From: Ruegeria arenilitoris
Lineage (GTDB): Bacteria; Pseudomonadota; Alphaproteobacteria; Rhodobacterales; Rhodobacteraceae
Length of the DNA stretch: 64,000 nt
Direction of reading: 5' to 3'
Assembly: GCF_013032445.1 (NCBI RefSeq)
Contig: NZ_WQCA01000001.1
Location: 422,610-486,609, forward strand
How positions within the stretch are numbered: position 1 is the first letter of the stretch; every line of letters starts with the position of its first letter. This document shows, one piece after another, positions 35,916-44,250 of the stretch. The position numbers and the translations under genes were made by a program. Under the pieces are notes generated by a model, which was not told the DNA's origin, did no database searches, and saw nothing but the letters and a program-made list of their open reading frames with translations.

Positions 35916-36253
35916 TCGCATATTGGCACAACCCCCGCTGTTCGAAATCCCGCGCCGGGTTAGCGCTGCTGGAAGAGAACGGTGCGCAGATTAAGGTGCG
36001 TAAATACCTTGAGGATGCGCCCTCGGCTGACGAAATCCGCGCGGTGCTGGATCGGCTGGGTATCGGTGCCATCGACATGATGCGGACCGGAGAGAAGCGG
36101 TTCAAAGAGCTGGGTCTGACCAAGGACACCCCTGCAGATGACCTGATCACCGCCATGGCTGAAAACCCGATCCTGATCGAGCGTCCTCTGGCCATTGCAG
36201 GTGACAAGGCTGCCATCGGCCGCCCGCCCGAAAATCTGCTGGCGCTGCTTTAA
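35912..36253 (+). CDS. arsC: ArsC-family (glutaredoxin-coupled) reductase
   Basis: 113 residues, thioredoxin-fold ArsC family. The single catalytic Cys10 is in [19 protein letters not shown], followed by [14 protein letters not shown], and the C-terminal [24 protein letters not shown] that carries the conserved Arg and Pro. Arsenate is the likely substrate, but no arsB or arsR is nearby and other family members have no known arsenate role. Four-base overlap with pyrD; the convergent MATE gene overlaps its end by four bases. Confidence 0.88.
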   Translation: MIAYWHNPRCSKSRAGLALLEENGAQIKVRKYLEDAPSADEIRAVLDRLGIGAIDMMRTGEKRFKELGLTKDTPADDLITAMAENPILIERPLAIAGDKAAIGRPPENLLALL

Positions 36254-37566
36254 GCCACCTGAGCCTCAAGCCGGGGATAGCGCCAGCCCAGAGTTATGCC
36301 GCGCGCGATGTTTAGAACCATCAGCGCGGCCCAAAGCCCGTGATTGCCCAGCATCGGCACCAGAATGAACAGCGCGACGACATAGATCGCGACCGACTGG
36401 ATCATCGCGTTGCGCATCGCGCGGGTCCATGTGGCCCCGATATAGATGCCGTCGAACATCCAACTCGCCACTCCGATCGCCGGGGCCAGCGCGGCCCAGA
36501 TCAAGTAGTCCCGTGCGGCCTCCCGAACCTCGGGTGAAGTGGTCATCAGATCGATCAGGGCTGGTCCGGCCAAATAGAACACAGCGCCCAGCGCAAAGGC
36601 TCCACCCACGCCCCATTGCGACGCCATGATTGACGCGCGACGGACCTGATACCGGTCGCGCGCGCCCACGGCGCTCCCGACCAATGCCTCGGCAGAGAAG
36701 GCAAAGCCATCCAGCGCAAAGGCAGTGATTTCAAGGAATTGCAGCAACACCTGATTGGCCGCGAGGTTCACATCCCCCAAATCAGAACCCACGAACAGAA
36801 AGGTGGTGAACGCCCCGGTCAACAGAACCGAGCGGATCATGATGTCCGTGTTCACCTGCAACATCCGCCGCAGCCGGGCGGCATCGAAAATCCGGGGCCA
36901 GTCGCGCCACTGGTTTCCGCCAAAGGCATCGCGGCACAACCACAGGCCCAGCGTCAACCCGGTCCATTCGGCGATCAAGGTGGCGATAGCGACGCCTTCG
37001 ACACCCCAGCCAAGCCCTAGCACGAACCACAGGTCCAGCAGGATGTTCAGCCCGTTCATCCAGACCTGCAGGATGAACACACCGCGCGTTCGCTCGACCG
37101 CGATCAACCAGCCTGTTACGGCATAAAGGGCAATCGTCGCCGGAGCACCCCAGATGCGGATTTGCAGGTAGTCCCGCGTCAGCGCCTCGACCTCGGGGCT
37201 GGCGGGTGACAAGGCAAACGCGCCCCAGAACACCCAGATCTGCGTGACAATAAAGAACAGCCCCGCCGCACCACCCAACAGCAGCCCGCGCATCAACAAG
37301 GCGCCGGTCTCGGCGGTGTCCCCGGCCCCGCGTGCTTGTGCAGCAAGTCCGGTAGTTCCCATGCGCAGGAAACCGAAGATCCAATAGATCGTCGCCAGAA
37401 TAACCGCACCCATGCCCACAGCACCGATAGGGGCTGCCTGCCCCATCTGCCCAACCACTCCGGTATCAACAGCCCCCAGAATGGGCACCGTGGCGTTGGA
37501 AAGCACGATCGGAACCGCGATCTTCAGCACCCGTTTATGGGTGAGAGGTGCCGAGGCGGTCTGCAC
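36250..37566 (-). CDS. MATE family efflux transporter (DinF-like)
   Basis: 438 residues, about twelve membrane segments arranged in two similar halves: VPIVLSNATVPILGAVDTGVVGQMG at the start, FLRMGTTGLAAQARGAGD after segment 2, and AANQVLLQFLEITAFALDGFAFSAEALVGSAVGA in the second half, the DinF-type signature. Exports cationic or other toxic compounds with a Na+ or H+ gradient; substrates cannot be told. The predicted start is GTG at 37566, six bases after the stop of the thioesterase upstream, with only a weak ribosome site. Confidence 0.9.
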   Translation of the reverse strand: MQTASAPLTHKRVLKIAVPIVLSNATVPILGAVDTGVVGQMGQAAPIGAVGMGAVILATIYWIFGFLRMGTTGLAAQARGAGDTAETGALLMRGLLLGGAAGLFFIVTQIWVFWGAFALSPASPEVEALTRDYLQIRIWGAPATIALYAVTGWLIAVERTRGVFILQVWMNGLNILLDLWFVLGLGWGVEGVAIATLIAEWTGLTLGLWLCRDAFGGNQWRDWPRIFDAARLRRMLQVNTDIMIRSVLLTGAFTTFLFVGSDLGDVNLAANQVLLQFLEITAFALDGFAFSAEALVGSAVGARDRYQVRRASIMASQWGVGGAFALGAVFYLAGPALIDLMTTSPEVREAARDYLIWAALAPAIGVASWMFDGIYIGATWTRAMRNAMIQSVAIYVVALFILVPMLGNHGLWAALMVLNIARGITLGWRYPRLEAQVA

Positions 37567-37572
37567 GGTGAT

Positions 37573-38091
37573 CTACTCTGCTTTGGGTTTGGATTGCGGC
37601 ATCAGGAAATGCCCGGTCGCCTGCGCAATCGGACGCGCGTGATTGTCCTGCCAGGCCTCAACCCGGACCGACGCATAGCGCCGACCGGACCGGCTGACGA
37701 AGGCGCGGGCATAGGCGTCGCGTGGCAGGCCCGAGCGCAAGTAATCCACCGTGAAATCAACGGTCTTGGGAAAGCGCACCGAGTCGGCCTGGAACAGCTC
37801 TTCCGCTTCGATTTCACCGCTTTCGATCATGGGAAAGAAATACTCCCAACTCAGAGTGATAACGGCAGTGACCTCAAGAAAAGCCGCCGTCACCCCGCCA
37901 TGCAGCGCGGGCAGCAACGGGTTGCCGATCAGCTTGTCGTCGAAATTCAGCACACCAGTCAGTTCATCGCCACGCCGGTCGAAGGTGATATTCAGGAAAC
38001 GGATATACGGCACCCCTTCGACAATTGCGTTAAGGGCTGCATCACGGCGTTGCTTGACCACCTGCATGGGTTCGGGACGAGGGCGCGCCAT
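37573..38091 (-). CDS. PaaI-type hotdog-fold thioesterase
   Basis: 172 residues, one hotdog domain: FLNITFDRRGDELTGVLNFDDKLIGNP, the conserved PALHGGVTAAFLEVTAVI around the helix, TVDFTVDYLRSGLPRDAYARAFVSRSGRRYASVRVEAW. The Asp/Asn of the more usual motif is less clear than in its neighbour. GGAGGG six bases before the ATG at 38091 supports this start over the GTG one codon upstream. Its start shares one base with the stop of the second thioesterase, so they are translated together; a role in hydrolysing acyl-CoA fits the nearby beta-oxidation genes. Confidence 0.85.
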   Translation of the reverse strand: MARPRPEPMQVVKQRRDAALNAIVEGVPYIRFLNITFDRRGDELTGVLNFDDKLIGNPLLPALHGGVTAAFLEVTAVITLSWEYFFPMIESGEIEAEELFQADSVRFPKTVDFTVDYLRSGLPRDAYARAFVSRSGRRYASVRVEAWQDNHARPIAQATGHFLMPQSKPKAE

Positions 38092-38510
38092 CACAGACCC
38101 TCCACCGTAAAGGAACCCGCGGCGGTTGCGACCGGCAGGTCCTGATTTTCATCTATCGCCGTGGCCCGGACAAAGGCGACGTTGCGGGTGATGTGGTAGC
38201 AGGTGGCATGAGCAGTGATGCTCTGCCCCGGCGTCGCGGCGCGCATGTAGTCGATCCTTAGATCAATGGTCGCGGTTCCGCCGGGCGCCGACGGGTGGGA
38301 CATCACGGCCGCACCGCAGCAAGTGTCCAGCGCAGCAAACACCGCGCCACCGTGGATGACGCCGGTTCGGGGATCTCCGACCAGATCGGCGTTGTACGGC
38401 ATCGAGATCGCGGCCTCACCATCGCTAATTGTGGTCAGCTTTAGCCCCAGCGCCTTGGCATGCGGGATTGCCTCGATAAACCGGCGCGCAATTTCTACTT
38501 TGTCGACCAT
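38091..38510 (-). CDS. PaaI-type hotdog-fold thioesterase
   Basis: 139 residues. Clean PaaI pattern: GVIHGGAVFAALDTCCGAAVMS with the catalytic Asp in ALDT, then TIDLRIDYMRAATPGQSITAHATCYHITRNVAFVRATA. Expected to hydrolyse aryl- or acyl-CoA thioesters. Gene pair with the preceding entry; divergent from the first MerR gene 113 bases away, so that gap may hold promoters for both. Confidence 0.88.
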   Translation of the reverse strand: MVDKVEIARRFIEAIPHAKALGLKLTTISDGEAAISMPYNADLVGDPRTGVIHGGAVFAALDTCCGAAVMSHPSAPGGTATIDLRIDYMRAATPGQSITAHATCYHITRNVAFVRATAIDENQDLPVATAAGSFTVEGL

Positions 38511-38623
38511 GTCGTGGTGCCCCCTTGATTTCTTTCTTTATGAGCCTGAGCCTTGCAAAAGAGCAAGACCACCTGTTGCGCTTGCCGCGACGACGGCCTA
38601 GTTTGCGGCCAAGGAGATCGAAA

Positions 38624-38992
38624 ATGACCGACAACCGTTTGTCATTAAACGAGATGTGCGAAGAGTTCGACGTAACCAAGCGCACCTTGCGTTACTACGA
38701 GTATATCGAGCTGCTTCAGCCGGAACGCGAAGGCCGTAGCAGGTACTACGGCCCCCGTGAATGCGCGCGGATGAAGCTGATCATGCGCGGACGTCTGTTT
38801 GGATTCTCGCTGGAAGAGATTCGCCAGTGGCTGCTGATCTACGAGGATCAGGGAAACCAAGCCCAAATGGCCGAGTTCATTAAACTGGCTGACCGGCAAA
38901 TGCCGGAACTACAAAAGCAACGGCAACAACTGGACGAGGCGATGGATGAGCTCCAGCGCCTGCGTGACCAGACCGCCAAGTCCCTGCGCTGA
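38624..38992 (+). CDS. MerR-family transcriptional regulator
   Basis: 122 residues. Winged helix-turn-helix of the MerR type: LSLNEMCEEFDVTKRTLRYYEYIELLQPEREGRSRYYG, then [26 protein letters not shown] and a C-terminal dimerisation coiled coil (QMPELQKQRQQLDEAMDELQRLRDQ). No Cys-rich metal site. AAGGAG eight bases before the ATG at 38624 fixes the start; a longer frame begins at 38525. The protein is closely similar in its N-terminal half to the regulator at 39272, so they are paralogs, probably acting on acyl-CoA metabolism as neighbouring genes suggest. Confidence 0.9.
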   Translation: MTDNRLSLNEMCEEFDVTKRTLRYYEYIELLQPEREGRSRYYGPRECARMKLIMRGRLFGFSLEEIRQWLLIYEDQGNQAQMAEFIKLADRQMPELQKQRQQLDEAMDELQRLRDQTAKSLR

Positions 38993-39101
38993 CCCCACTC
39001 CGCTTCTGTACTGATTTCCGAAGCCTCAAGCACTGCGGCCATGGTCGACCGGTTGTGTTCTCACACCGGATACCCGGCCCCTCCCCAATCTAAATTCCGT
39101 T

Positions 39102-39215
39102 ACGTCACGTCCGAAAAGTCGGGTTAAGCACACCTTGACGCGAGAGGATCCTACGTCAACTTTCCTTGTGACGTAGCGTTTGCATTACGTGAACGTCATC
39201 TACGTGTTGTAACGT
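39102..39215. promoter_or_regulatory. Dense array of ACGT elements ahead of the second MerR gene
   Basis: Eight ACGT tetramers start at 39102, 39107, 39153, 39171, 39187, 39193, 39202 and 39212. They include the pair ATTACGTGAACGTCAT (39185-39200) and an inverted repeat TTGACG...CGTCAA (39135-39159) with 13 bases between. Roughly 0.5 would be expected by chance in this length. MerR-type regulators of branched-chain/fatty-acid catabolism (LiuR group) are known to use ACGT-containing palindromes, to my memory. The likely reading is a regulated promoter for the MerR gene and the fad genes after it. Confidence 0.6.
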
Positions 39216-39271
39216 GCGCATCGACTGCGCAACTGACTTTGATAGACGCCAGTGACGAGAGTGCTGAAACC

Positions 39272-39673
39272 ATGACCGAAGACCTGATGACCATCCGTGA
39301 AATGTGCGAGACCTACGAGGTCACGCCGCGCACCTTGCGTTTTTACGAGGCAAAGGAACTTTTGTTTCCGATCCGCGAGGGCCAGAAACGCCTGTTCACC
39401 AAACGAGACCGGGCGCGCCTGAAACTGATCCTGCGCGGCAAACGTTTCGGCTTTAGCCTGGAAGAGATCCGGCAACTGCTGGATCTGTACCATGTGGGTG
39501 ACCAACAAAAGACCCAGATGATCCGTACGATTGAAATCGCACGCGAACGTCTTTCGGACATGGAAGCCCGCCGCGAAGAGCTGACTCAAGCCATTGACGA
39601 TCTAAAAGAGCAGCTGCGCTGGGGCGAGAAAGTCATCGCCTCGATTAACAACGAAAAAACAGCCGTCGGGTAA
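39272..39673 (+). CDS. MerR-family transcriptional regulator
   Basis: 133 residues. [38 protein letters not shown] is a MerR winged helix; [30 protein letters not shown] is shared almost word for word with the regulator at 38624. A coiled coil follows ([27 protein letters not shown]). The ATG at 39272 is chosen; an in-frame TTG at 39239 is possible, and so is ATG 39287. It is 46 bases upstream of the acyl-CoA dehydrogenase gene on the same strand and probably co-transcribed with it, with the ACGT array as control region. Confidence 0.9.
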   Translation: MTEDLMTIREMCETYEVTPRTLRFYEAKELLFPIREGQKRLFTKRDRARLKLILRGKRFGFSLEEIRQLLDLYHVGDQQKTQMIRTIEIARERLSDMEARREELTQAIDDLKEQLRWGEKVIASINNEKTAVG

Positions 39674-39719
39674 CCCTCGCGGCTCAATCCCCGGACATCT
39701 GAATTTAAGGGAGCTTCAA

Positions 39720-41501
39720 ATGCCCGTTTACAACGCGCCAACCAAAGACACTCAGTTCATTCTGCACGATGTGCTGAAAGTCTCGGAATCCGATATTCCA
39801 GGCTATAGCGAACTGGAGGCCGAATTTACCGGCGCGGTTCTGGAAGAAGCGGGCAAAGTTGCCACCAACGTTCTGCATCCGCTGAACGTGGTAGGCGACA
39901 CTGAAGGATGCCGGTTGGAAAACGGCATCGTTTACACACCGACCGGGTTCAAGGATGCCTTCGAGCAGATGAAGGAAGGCGGCTGGACCGGCCTCGACAT
40001 GCCGGAAGAGTATGGCGGCCAGAACATGCCTTATGTGATTGGCACAGCCGTGGGCGAGATGTTCTCGGGCGCGAACCAAGCGTTTGTGATGTACCAAGGC
40101 CTGACCCACGGCGCGGCCTCAGCCATTCTGGCGCATGGCACCGATGAGCAGAAGAACAAATACCTTCCCAACATGGTCAGCTGCGAATGGACCGGCACCA
40201 TGAACCTGACCGAACCGCATTGCGGCACTGATCTGGGCTTGATGCGCACCAAGGCGGAACCGCAGGGTGACGGCAGCTACAAGATTTCCGGTCAGAAGAT
40301 CTTTATCTCGTCCGGCGATCACGACATGGCCGACAACATCATTCATCTGGTTCTGGCCAAGATCCCCGGCGGCCCCGAGGGCATCAAGGGTGTGTCGCTG
40401 TTCATCGTACCAAAGTTCATCGTCAACGAAGACGGCACCCCGGGTGAGCGCAACGGTGTCTCGGTCGGCAAGATCGAAGAGAAAATGGGCATCCACGGCA
40501 ACTCGACCTGCGTCATGAACTATGACGAAGCCACCGGCTGGCTGCTGGGTGAAGAACATAAAGGTATGCGCGCCATGTTCACCATGATGAACGAAGCGCG
40601 TCTGGGCGTGGGTATGCAGGGCCTGTCGCAGGCCGAGGCTGCGTTCCAGAATGCCTTGGAGTATGCCAAGGACCGCCTGCAGGGGCGCGATGTGACCGGC
40701 GTGAAGAACCCCGATGGCCCGGCCGATCCACTGATCGTACACCCGGATATCCGTCGTAACCTGATGGATCAGAAAAGCTTCACCGAAGGCGCACGTGCGT
40801 TCATCCTGTGGGGCGCGACCATGATCGACAAGGCGCACCGCTCAAGTGACAAGGATGCGGATGGTCTGATATCTCTGCTGACCCCGGTCATCAAAGGCTT
40901 CCTGACGGATCAGGGCTATGACATGACCGTACAGGCGCAGCAGGTCTATGGTGGCCACGGCTACATCGAAGAATGGGGCATGTCTCAATACACCCGCGAC
41001 GCCCGGATTGCGATGATCTACGAAGGGGCGAACGGCGTTCAGGCACTGGACCTTGTCGGCCGGAAACTGGCGCAGGATGGCGGCAAGCACGTCATGGCCT
41101 TCTTCGACATGGTCAAAACCTTCTGCAAGGAAAACGGCGGCAAAGACGAATCCTATGACAAAGCCTTCATCGAACCGTTGAAAGCCGCGTCCAAGGATCT
41201 TCAGGCCGCTGGCATGTATTTCATGCAGGAAGGCATGAAGAATCCGAACAATGCGCTGTCCGGTTCTTATGACTTCATGCACATGTTCGGACATGTCTGC
41301 TTGGGTCTGATGTGGGCACGGATGGCGAAAGCGGCTCAGGACGCTTTGGACGGCGGTGCGTCGGACAAAGAGTTCTACGAAACCAAAATCAATACCGGTC
41401 GTTTCTACATGGCTCGCCGCCTGCCTGCCACCGCGCTGCATCTGTCGCGCATCCAAACCGGCGCAGACACGGTCATGGCGCTAGAGGCCGCGAACTTCTG
41501 A
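39720..41501 (+). CDS. Acyl-CoA dehydrogenase, DmdC/FadE-type with C-terminal domain
   Basis: 593 residues. FAD-dependent alpha,beta-oxidation of an acyl-CoA. Seen: [16 protein letters not shown] at the start, [22 protein letters not shown] at the FAD contact, [14 protein letters not shown], and the catalytic Glu in [18 protein letters not shown]; the last ~120 residues are the extra helical domain of this subgroup. In roseobacters the group includes 3-methylmercaptopropionyl-CoA dehydrogenase (DmdC) of the DMSP pathway as well as fatty-acyl-CoA dehydrogenases. The thiolase and FadB genes downstream favour a fatty-acid role; sequence alone does not decide. GGGAGC seven bases before the ATG supports the start. 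Confidence 0.9.
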   Translation: MPVYNAPTKDTQFILHDVLKVSESDIPGYSELEAEFTGAVLEEAGKVATNVLHPLNVVGDTEGCRLENGIVYTPTGFKDAFEQMKEGGWTGLDMPEEYGGQNMPYVIGTAVGEMFSGANQAFVMYQGLTHGAASAILAHGTDEQKNKYLPNMVSCEWTGTMNLTEPHCGTDLGLMRTKAEPQGDGSYKISGQKIFISSGDHDMADNIIHLVLAKIPGGPEGIKGVSLFIVPKFIVNEDGTPGERNGVSVGKIEEKMGIHGNSTCVMNYDEATGWLLGEEHKGMRAMFTMMNEARLGVGMQGLSQAEAAFQNALEYAKDRLQGRDVTGVKNPDGPADPLIVHPDIRRNLMDQKSFTEGARAFILWGATMIDKAHRSSDKDADGLISLLTPVIKGFLTDQGYDMTVQAQQVYGGHGYIEEWGMSQYTRDARIAMIYEGANGVQALDLVGRKLAQDGGKHVMAFFDMVKTFCKENGGKDESYDKAFIEPLKAASKDLQAAGMYFMQEGMKNPNNALSGSYDFMHMFGHVCLGLMWARMAKAAQDALDGGASDKEFYETKINTGRFYMARRLPATALHLSRIQTGADTVMALEAANF

Positions 41502-41509
41502 TCACTCTA

Positions 41510-41541
41510 CGGTTCCGGGGCCCCGCCCCGGAGCCGGTTTT
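41510..41541 (+). terminator. Rho-independent terminator after the acyl-CoA dehydrogenase gene
   Basis: An 11-bp stem (CGGTTCCGGGG / CCCCGGAGCCG, one G-U pair) with a 5-base loop at 41510-41536, followed by GTTTT. It lies between the dehydrogenase and the small downstream gene and may attenuate transcription into the rest of the cluster. Confidence 0.75.
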
Positions 41542-41554
41542 CCGAGGAGAGAGA

Positions 41555-41767
41555 ATGCCCAAACGCTTTCGCCTGACCCGCCGCTTTCCGGTCGCAATGA
41601 CCGAAGACGGCTATCGAAAGCTCAGGGCATTTGCCCGCGAAGCCGGGCTGGACGAAGGTGAAGCCCTGTCATTTCTCTTCGAAAACTTCAACAGCGTCAC
41701 GGATGAGGAGAAACTGACGCGCCGACTACGAGAATTCAATTCTGAGCTTGAGGCGCGCAAGCGTTAA
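41555..41767 (+). CDS. Small protein, possible ribbon-helix-helix regulator
   Basis: 70 residues, highly charged. A short basic N-terminal strand (KRFRLTRRFPVAM) is followed by two helices (EDGYRKLRAFAREAGL, DEGEALSFLFENFNSV) and a charged tail, the layout of a CopG/Arc-type ribbon-helix-helix protein. That reading is by pattern only; I do not recognise the family. GAGGAGAGAGA just before the ATG is a good ribosome site, and codon use matches its neighbours. Sits after the terminator of the dehydrogenase gene, inside the beta-oxidation cluster. Confidence 0.6.
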   Translation: MPKRFRLTRRFPVAMTEDGYRKLRAFAREAGLDEGEALSFLFENFNSVTDEEKLTRRLREFNSELEARKR

Positions 41768-41899
41768 CAACTTCAGTCACATCGGTTTTAGGTGTGCGTG
41801 TTTTCAGCAAGATGAACAGCTTATCGCGGCTACAAGTTCAACTTTCTCGAAATACGCAGATTGCGGCACTGCACTATGCGCCACGGGAGGGGCGATCGC

Positions 41900-42538
41900 A
41901 TGACCATCAAACTTCACTGTTTCGGCGAAAGCGGTAACTCGTACAAAGCCGCACTTGCGCTTGAGATGTCCGGGCTGGATTGGGAGCCGGTCTTTGTCGA
42001 TTTCTTCAACGGCCAGACTCGCACGCCAGAATACCGGGCCGAGGTCAATGAGATGGGCGAAGCCCCCGTCATGATCGACGGCGATTTTCGCACCACGCAA
42101 TCCGGAGCGATCCAAGCCTATGTGACCGAGAAATCGGGCAAGTTCGGCGGTAAGGACCGGGATGAGAATTACGAGATTTTCCGCTGGGTGCTGTGGGACA
42201 ACCACAAGCTCAGCTCAATGGCCGGGATGACTCGGTTTCTCATGAACTTCTTGCCCGAGCACCATCGCAATGCGGATGTGATCGCCTTTAACCAAGGGCG
42301 CCTCAAGGCAGCTTACGACGTCCTCAATTCTCACCTTGAGGGCCGCGACTGGATCGTCGGCGATGGCGTGACCAACGCCGATATAAGCTGCTGTGGCTAC
42401 CTTTATTACCCTGAACCATTCGGCTTTGACCGCGCCGACTGGCCCCATATCGACGCCTGGCTGACGCGCCTCAGCGAACAGCCCGGCTGGAAACACCCAT
42501 ATGACCTGATGCCCGGCAAACCGTCGGATCGAGCTTAA
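41900..42538 (+). CDS. Glutathione S-transferase family protein
   Basis: 212 residues. The N-terminal thioredoxin-like domain (IKLHCFGESGNSYKAALALEMSGLDW) has Ser/Asn-Ser at the usual catalytic position, followed by the glutathione-site motif MGEAPVMIDGDFRTTQSGAI. The C-terminal helical domain has LEGRDWIVGDGVTNADISCCGY with the N-capping Asp. Substrate unknown. GGGAGGGG before the ATG at 41900 sets the start. It is followed after 12 bases by the thiolase gene, so it is likely part of the fad transcript. Confidence 0.88.
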   Translation: MTIKLHCFGESGNSYKAALALEMSGLDWEPVFVDFFNGQTRTPEYRAEVNEMGEAPVMIDGDFRTTQSGAIQAYVTEKSGKFGGKDRDENYEIFRWVLWDNHKLSSMAGMTRFLMNFLPEHHRNADVIAFNQGRLKAAYDVLNSHLEGRDWIVGDGVTNADISCCGYLYYPEPFGFDRADWPHIDAWLTRLSEQPGWKHPYDLMPGKPSDRA

Positions 42539-42550
42539 GGAGAAGACCCC

Positions 42551-43762
42551 ATGACCGAAGCCTATATCTATGACGCCCTGCGCACCCCGCGCGGCAAGGG
42601 ACGCAAGGATGGCAGCCTGCACGAAGTTACCTCGGTGCGTCTGTCCGCCCTGACCCTGAACGCGATGAAAGAGCGTAACAATCTGGAAGGCCACGCCGTT
42701 GAAGACGTGATCTGGGGCAACGTCACGCAGGTGATGGAACAAGGCGGCTGTCTGGCGCGCTCGGCTGTTCTGGCCTCGGATCTGGATCAGTCGATCCCCG
42801 GTCTGGCGATCAACCGTTTTTGCGCTTCGGGCATGGAAGCAGTGAACCTAGCGGCGAACCAGGTCAAGGGCGGTGCGGGCGATGCCTATATCGCGGGCGG
42901 CGTTGAGATGATGGGCCGTGTGGCGATGGGCAGCGACGGTGCGGCGATTGCCGTTGATCCGACGCTGGCGATGGATACCTATTTCGTGCCTCAGGGCATC
43001 TCGGCCGACATCATTGCCACGGAGTATGGCTTTAGCCGTGACGACGCTGACGCACTGGCAGTAGAATCTCAGAAACGCGCGGCAGAGGCGTGGGAGGACA
43101 ATCGGTTCGAAAAGTCGGTCATCACCGTCAAAGACCAGAACGGCCTGACCATTCTGGATCGCGACGAATACATGCGCCCCGGCACCGACATGCAGAGCCT
43201 TGGCGCATTGAACCCGTCTTTCGCGATGATGGGTGAGCAGATGCCGGGCTTCGACAAGGTTGCGATGCTAAAATATCCGCATCTTGAGCGCGTGAACCAT
43301 ATCCATCACGCGGGCAACAGCTCGGGCATTGTGGACGGGGCTGCCGCAGTTCTGATCGGCAACAAGGAATTTGGCGAGAAATACGGCCTCAAGCCGCGTG
43401 CCCGCATCAAGGCAACCGCCAAGATCGGCACCGACCCGACCATCATGCTGACAGGCCCGGTTCCGGTGACCGAGAAGATTCTGGCAGACAATGGCATGAA
43501 GATCAGCGATCTGGACCTGTTCGAAGTGAACGAAGCCTTTGCCTCGGTCGTGCTGCGGTTCCAGCAGGCGTTCGACGTCGATCCGGCCCTGGTGAACGTC
43601 AACGGCGGCTCGATCGCGATGGGTCACCCGCTGGGTGCGACCGGTGCGATGATCATTGGCACACTGCTGGACGAACTTGAGCGTCAGGACAAGGAAACCG
43701 GTCTGGCCACGCTCTGCATCGCGTCCGGCATGGGTGCGGCAACCATTATCGAGCGGGTCTGA
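42551..43762 (+). CDS. fadA: Acetyl-CoA C-acyltransferase (3-ketoacyl-CoA thiolase)
   Basis: 403 residues. Last step of beta-oxidation, cleaving 3-ketoacyl-CoA with CoA to acetyl-CoA. The acyl-accepting Cys91 is in INRFCASGMEAVN, the catalytic His in GGSIAMGHPLGATGA, and the second Cys389 in LCIASGMGAA. The central insertion loop contains NHIHHAGNSSGIVDGAAAVLIG. Good ribosome site (AAGGAGAAGA). Stop overlaps the cupin gene by one base. Confidence 0.93.
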   Translation: MTEAYIYDALRTPRGKGRKDGSLHEVTSVRLSALTLNAMKERNNLEGHAVEDVIWGNVTQVMEQGGCLARSAVLASDLDQSIPGLAINRFCASGMEAVNLAANQVKGGAGDAYIAGGVEMMGRVAMGSDGAAIAVDPTLAMDTYFVPQGISADIIATEYGFSRDDADALAVESQKRAAEAWEDNRFEKSVITVKDQNGLTILDRDEYMRPGTDMQSLGALNPSFAMMGEQMPGFDKVAMLKYPHLERVNHIHHAGNSSGIVDGAAAVLIGNKEFGEKYGLKPRARIKATAKIGTDPTIMLTGPVPVTEKILADNGMKISDLDLFEVNEAFASVVLRFQQAFDVDPALVNVNGGSIAMGHPLGATGAMIIGTLLDELERQDKETGLATLCIASGMGAATIIERV

Positions 43763-44250
43763 TGCCCAAGCTGGATCTCTCTCAGATCCCGTTCAAGGGC
43801 GGCTCGTCCTATCCCGGCAAGCTAGCCGAGGCGACGGCTGGTCGTTTCGTCCAGCGTGTAGGCGACGCAGGCGGGTTTTCACAATACGGGGTCAACATCG
43901 TGCGGCTGGAACCGCAGGGCATGTCTTCGCTGCGCCACTACCACATGGAGCAGGACGAATTTGCCATCATGCTCAGCGGCACCTGCGTGCTAATCGACGA
44001 CGACGGTGAGCATGAGATGCAGCCCGGCGATTGCGCCGCTTGGCCCGCAGGTGAGGCCAACGGCCACCACCTTGTGAACAAAAACGATGCGCCCGCGACA
44101 TTTCTGGTTGTGGGCACACGGACCCCGACCGAGACCGGCTATTACAGCGACATAGACATGATGGTGAAGGATGATGAGAACGGATTCTCTTTCACCCGGA
44201 AAGACGGCAGCCCGCTAACGGCTGACCAGATTGGAGATGACAATGACTGA
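43762..44250 (+). CDS. Cupin-domain protein
   Basis: 162 residues, one cupin beta-barrel. Metal ligands are recognisable in SLRHYHMEQDEFAIMLSG (His, His, Glu) and the second motif PAGEANGHHLVNKNDAPATFLVVGTR (His). This is the type of uncharacterised cupin frequent in proteobacteria next to amino-acid or lipid catabolic genes; the substrate is unknown. It starts in the stop of fadA and overlaps fadB by 8 bases, so it is translated between the two halves of the beta-oxidation complex. Confidence 0.85.
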   Translation: MPKLDLSQIPFKGGSSYPGKLAEATAGRFVQRVGDAGGFSQYGVNIVRLEPQGMSSLRHYHMEQDEFAIMLSGTCVLIDDDGEHEMQPGDCAAWPAGEANGHHLVNKNDAPATFLVVGTRTPTETGYYSDIDMMVKDDENGFSFTRKDGSPLTADQIGDDND

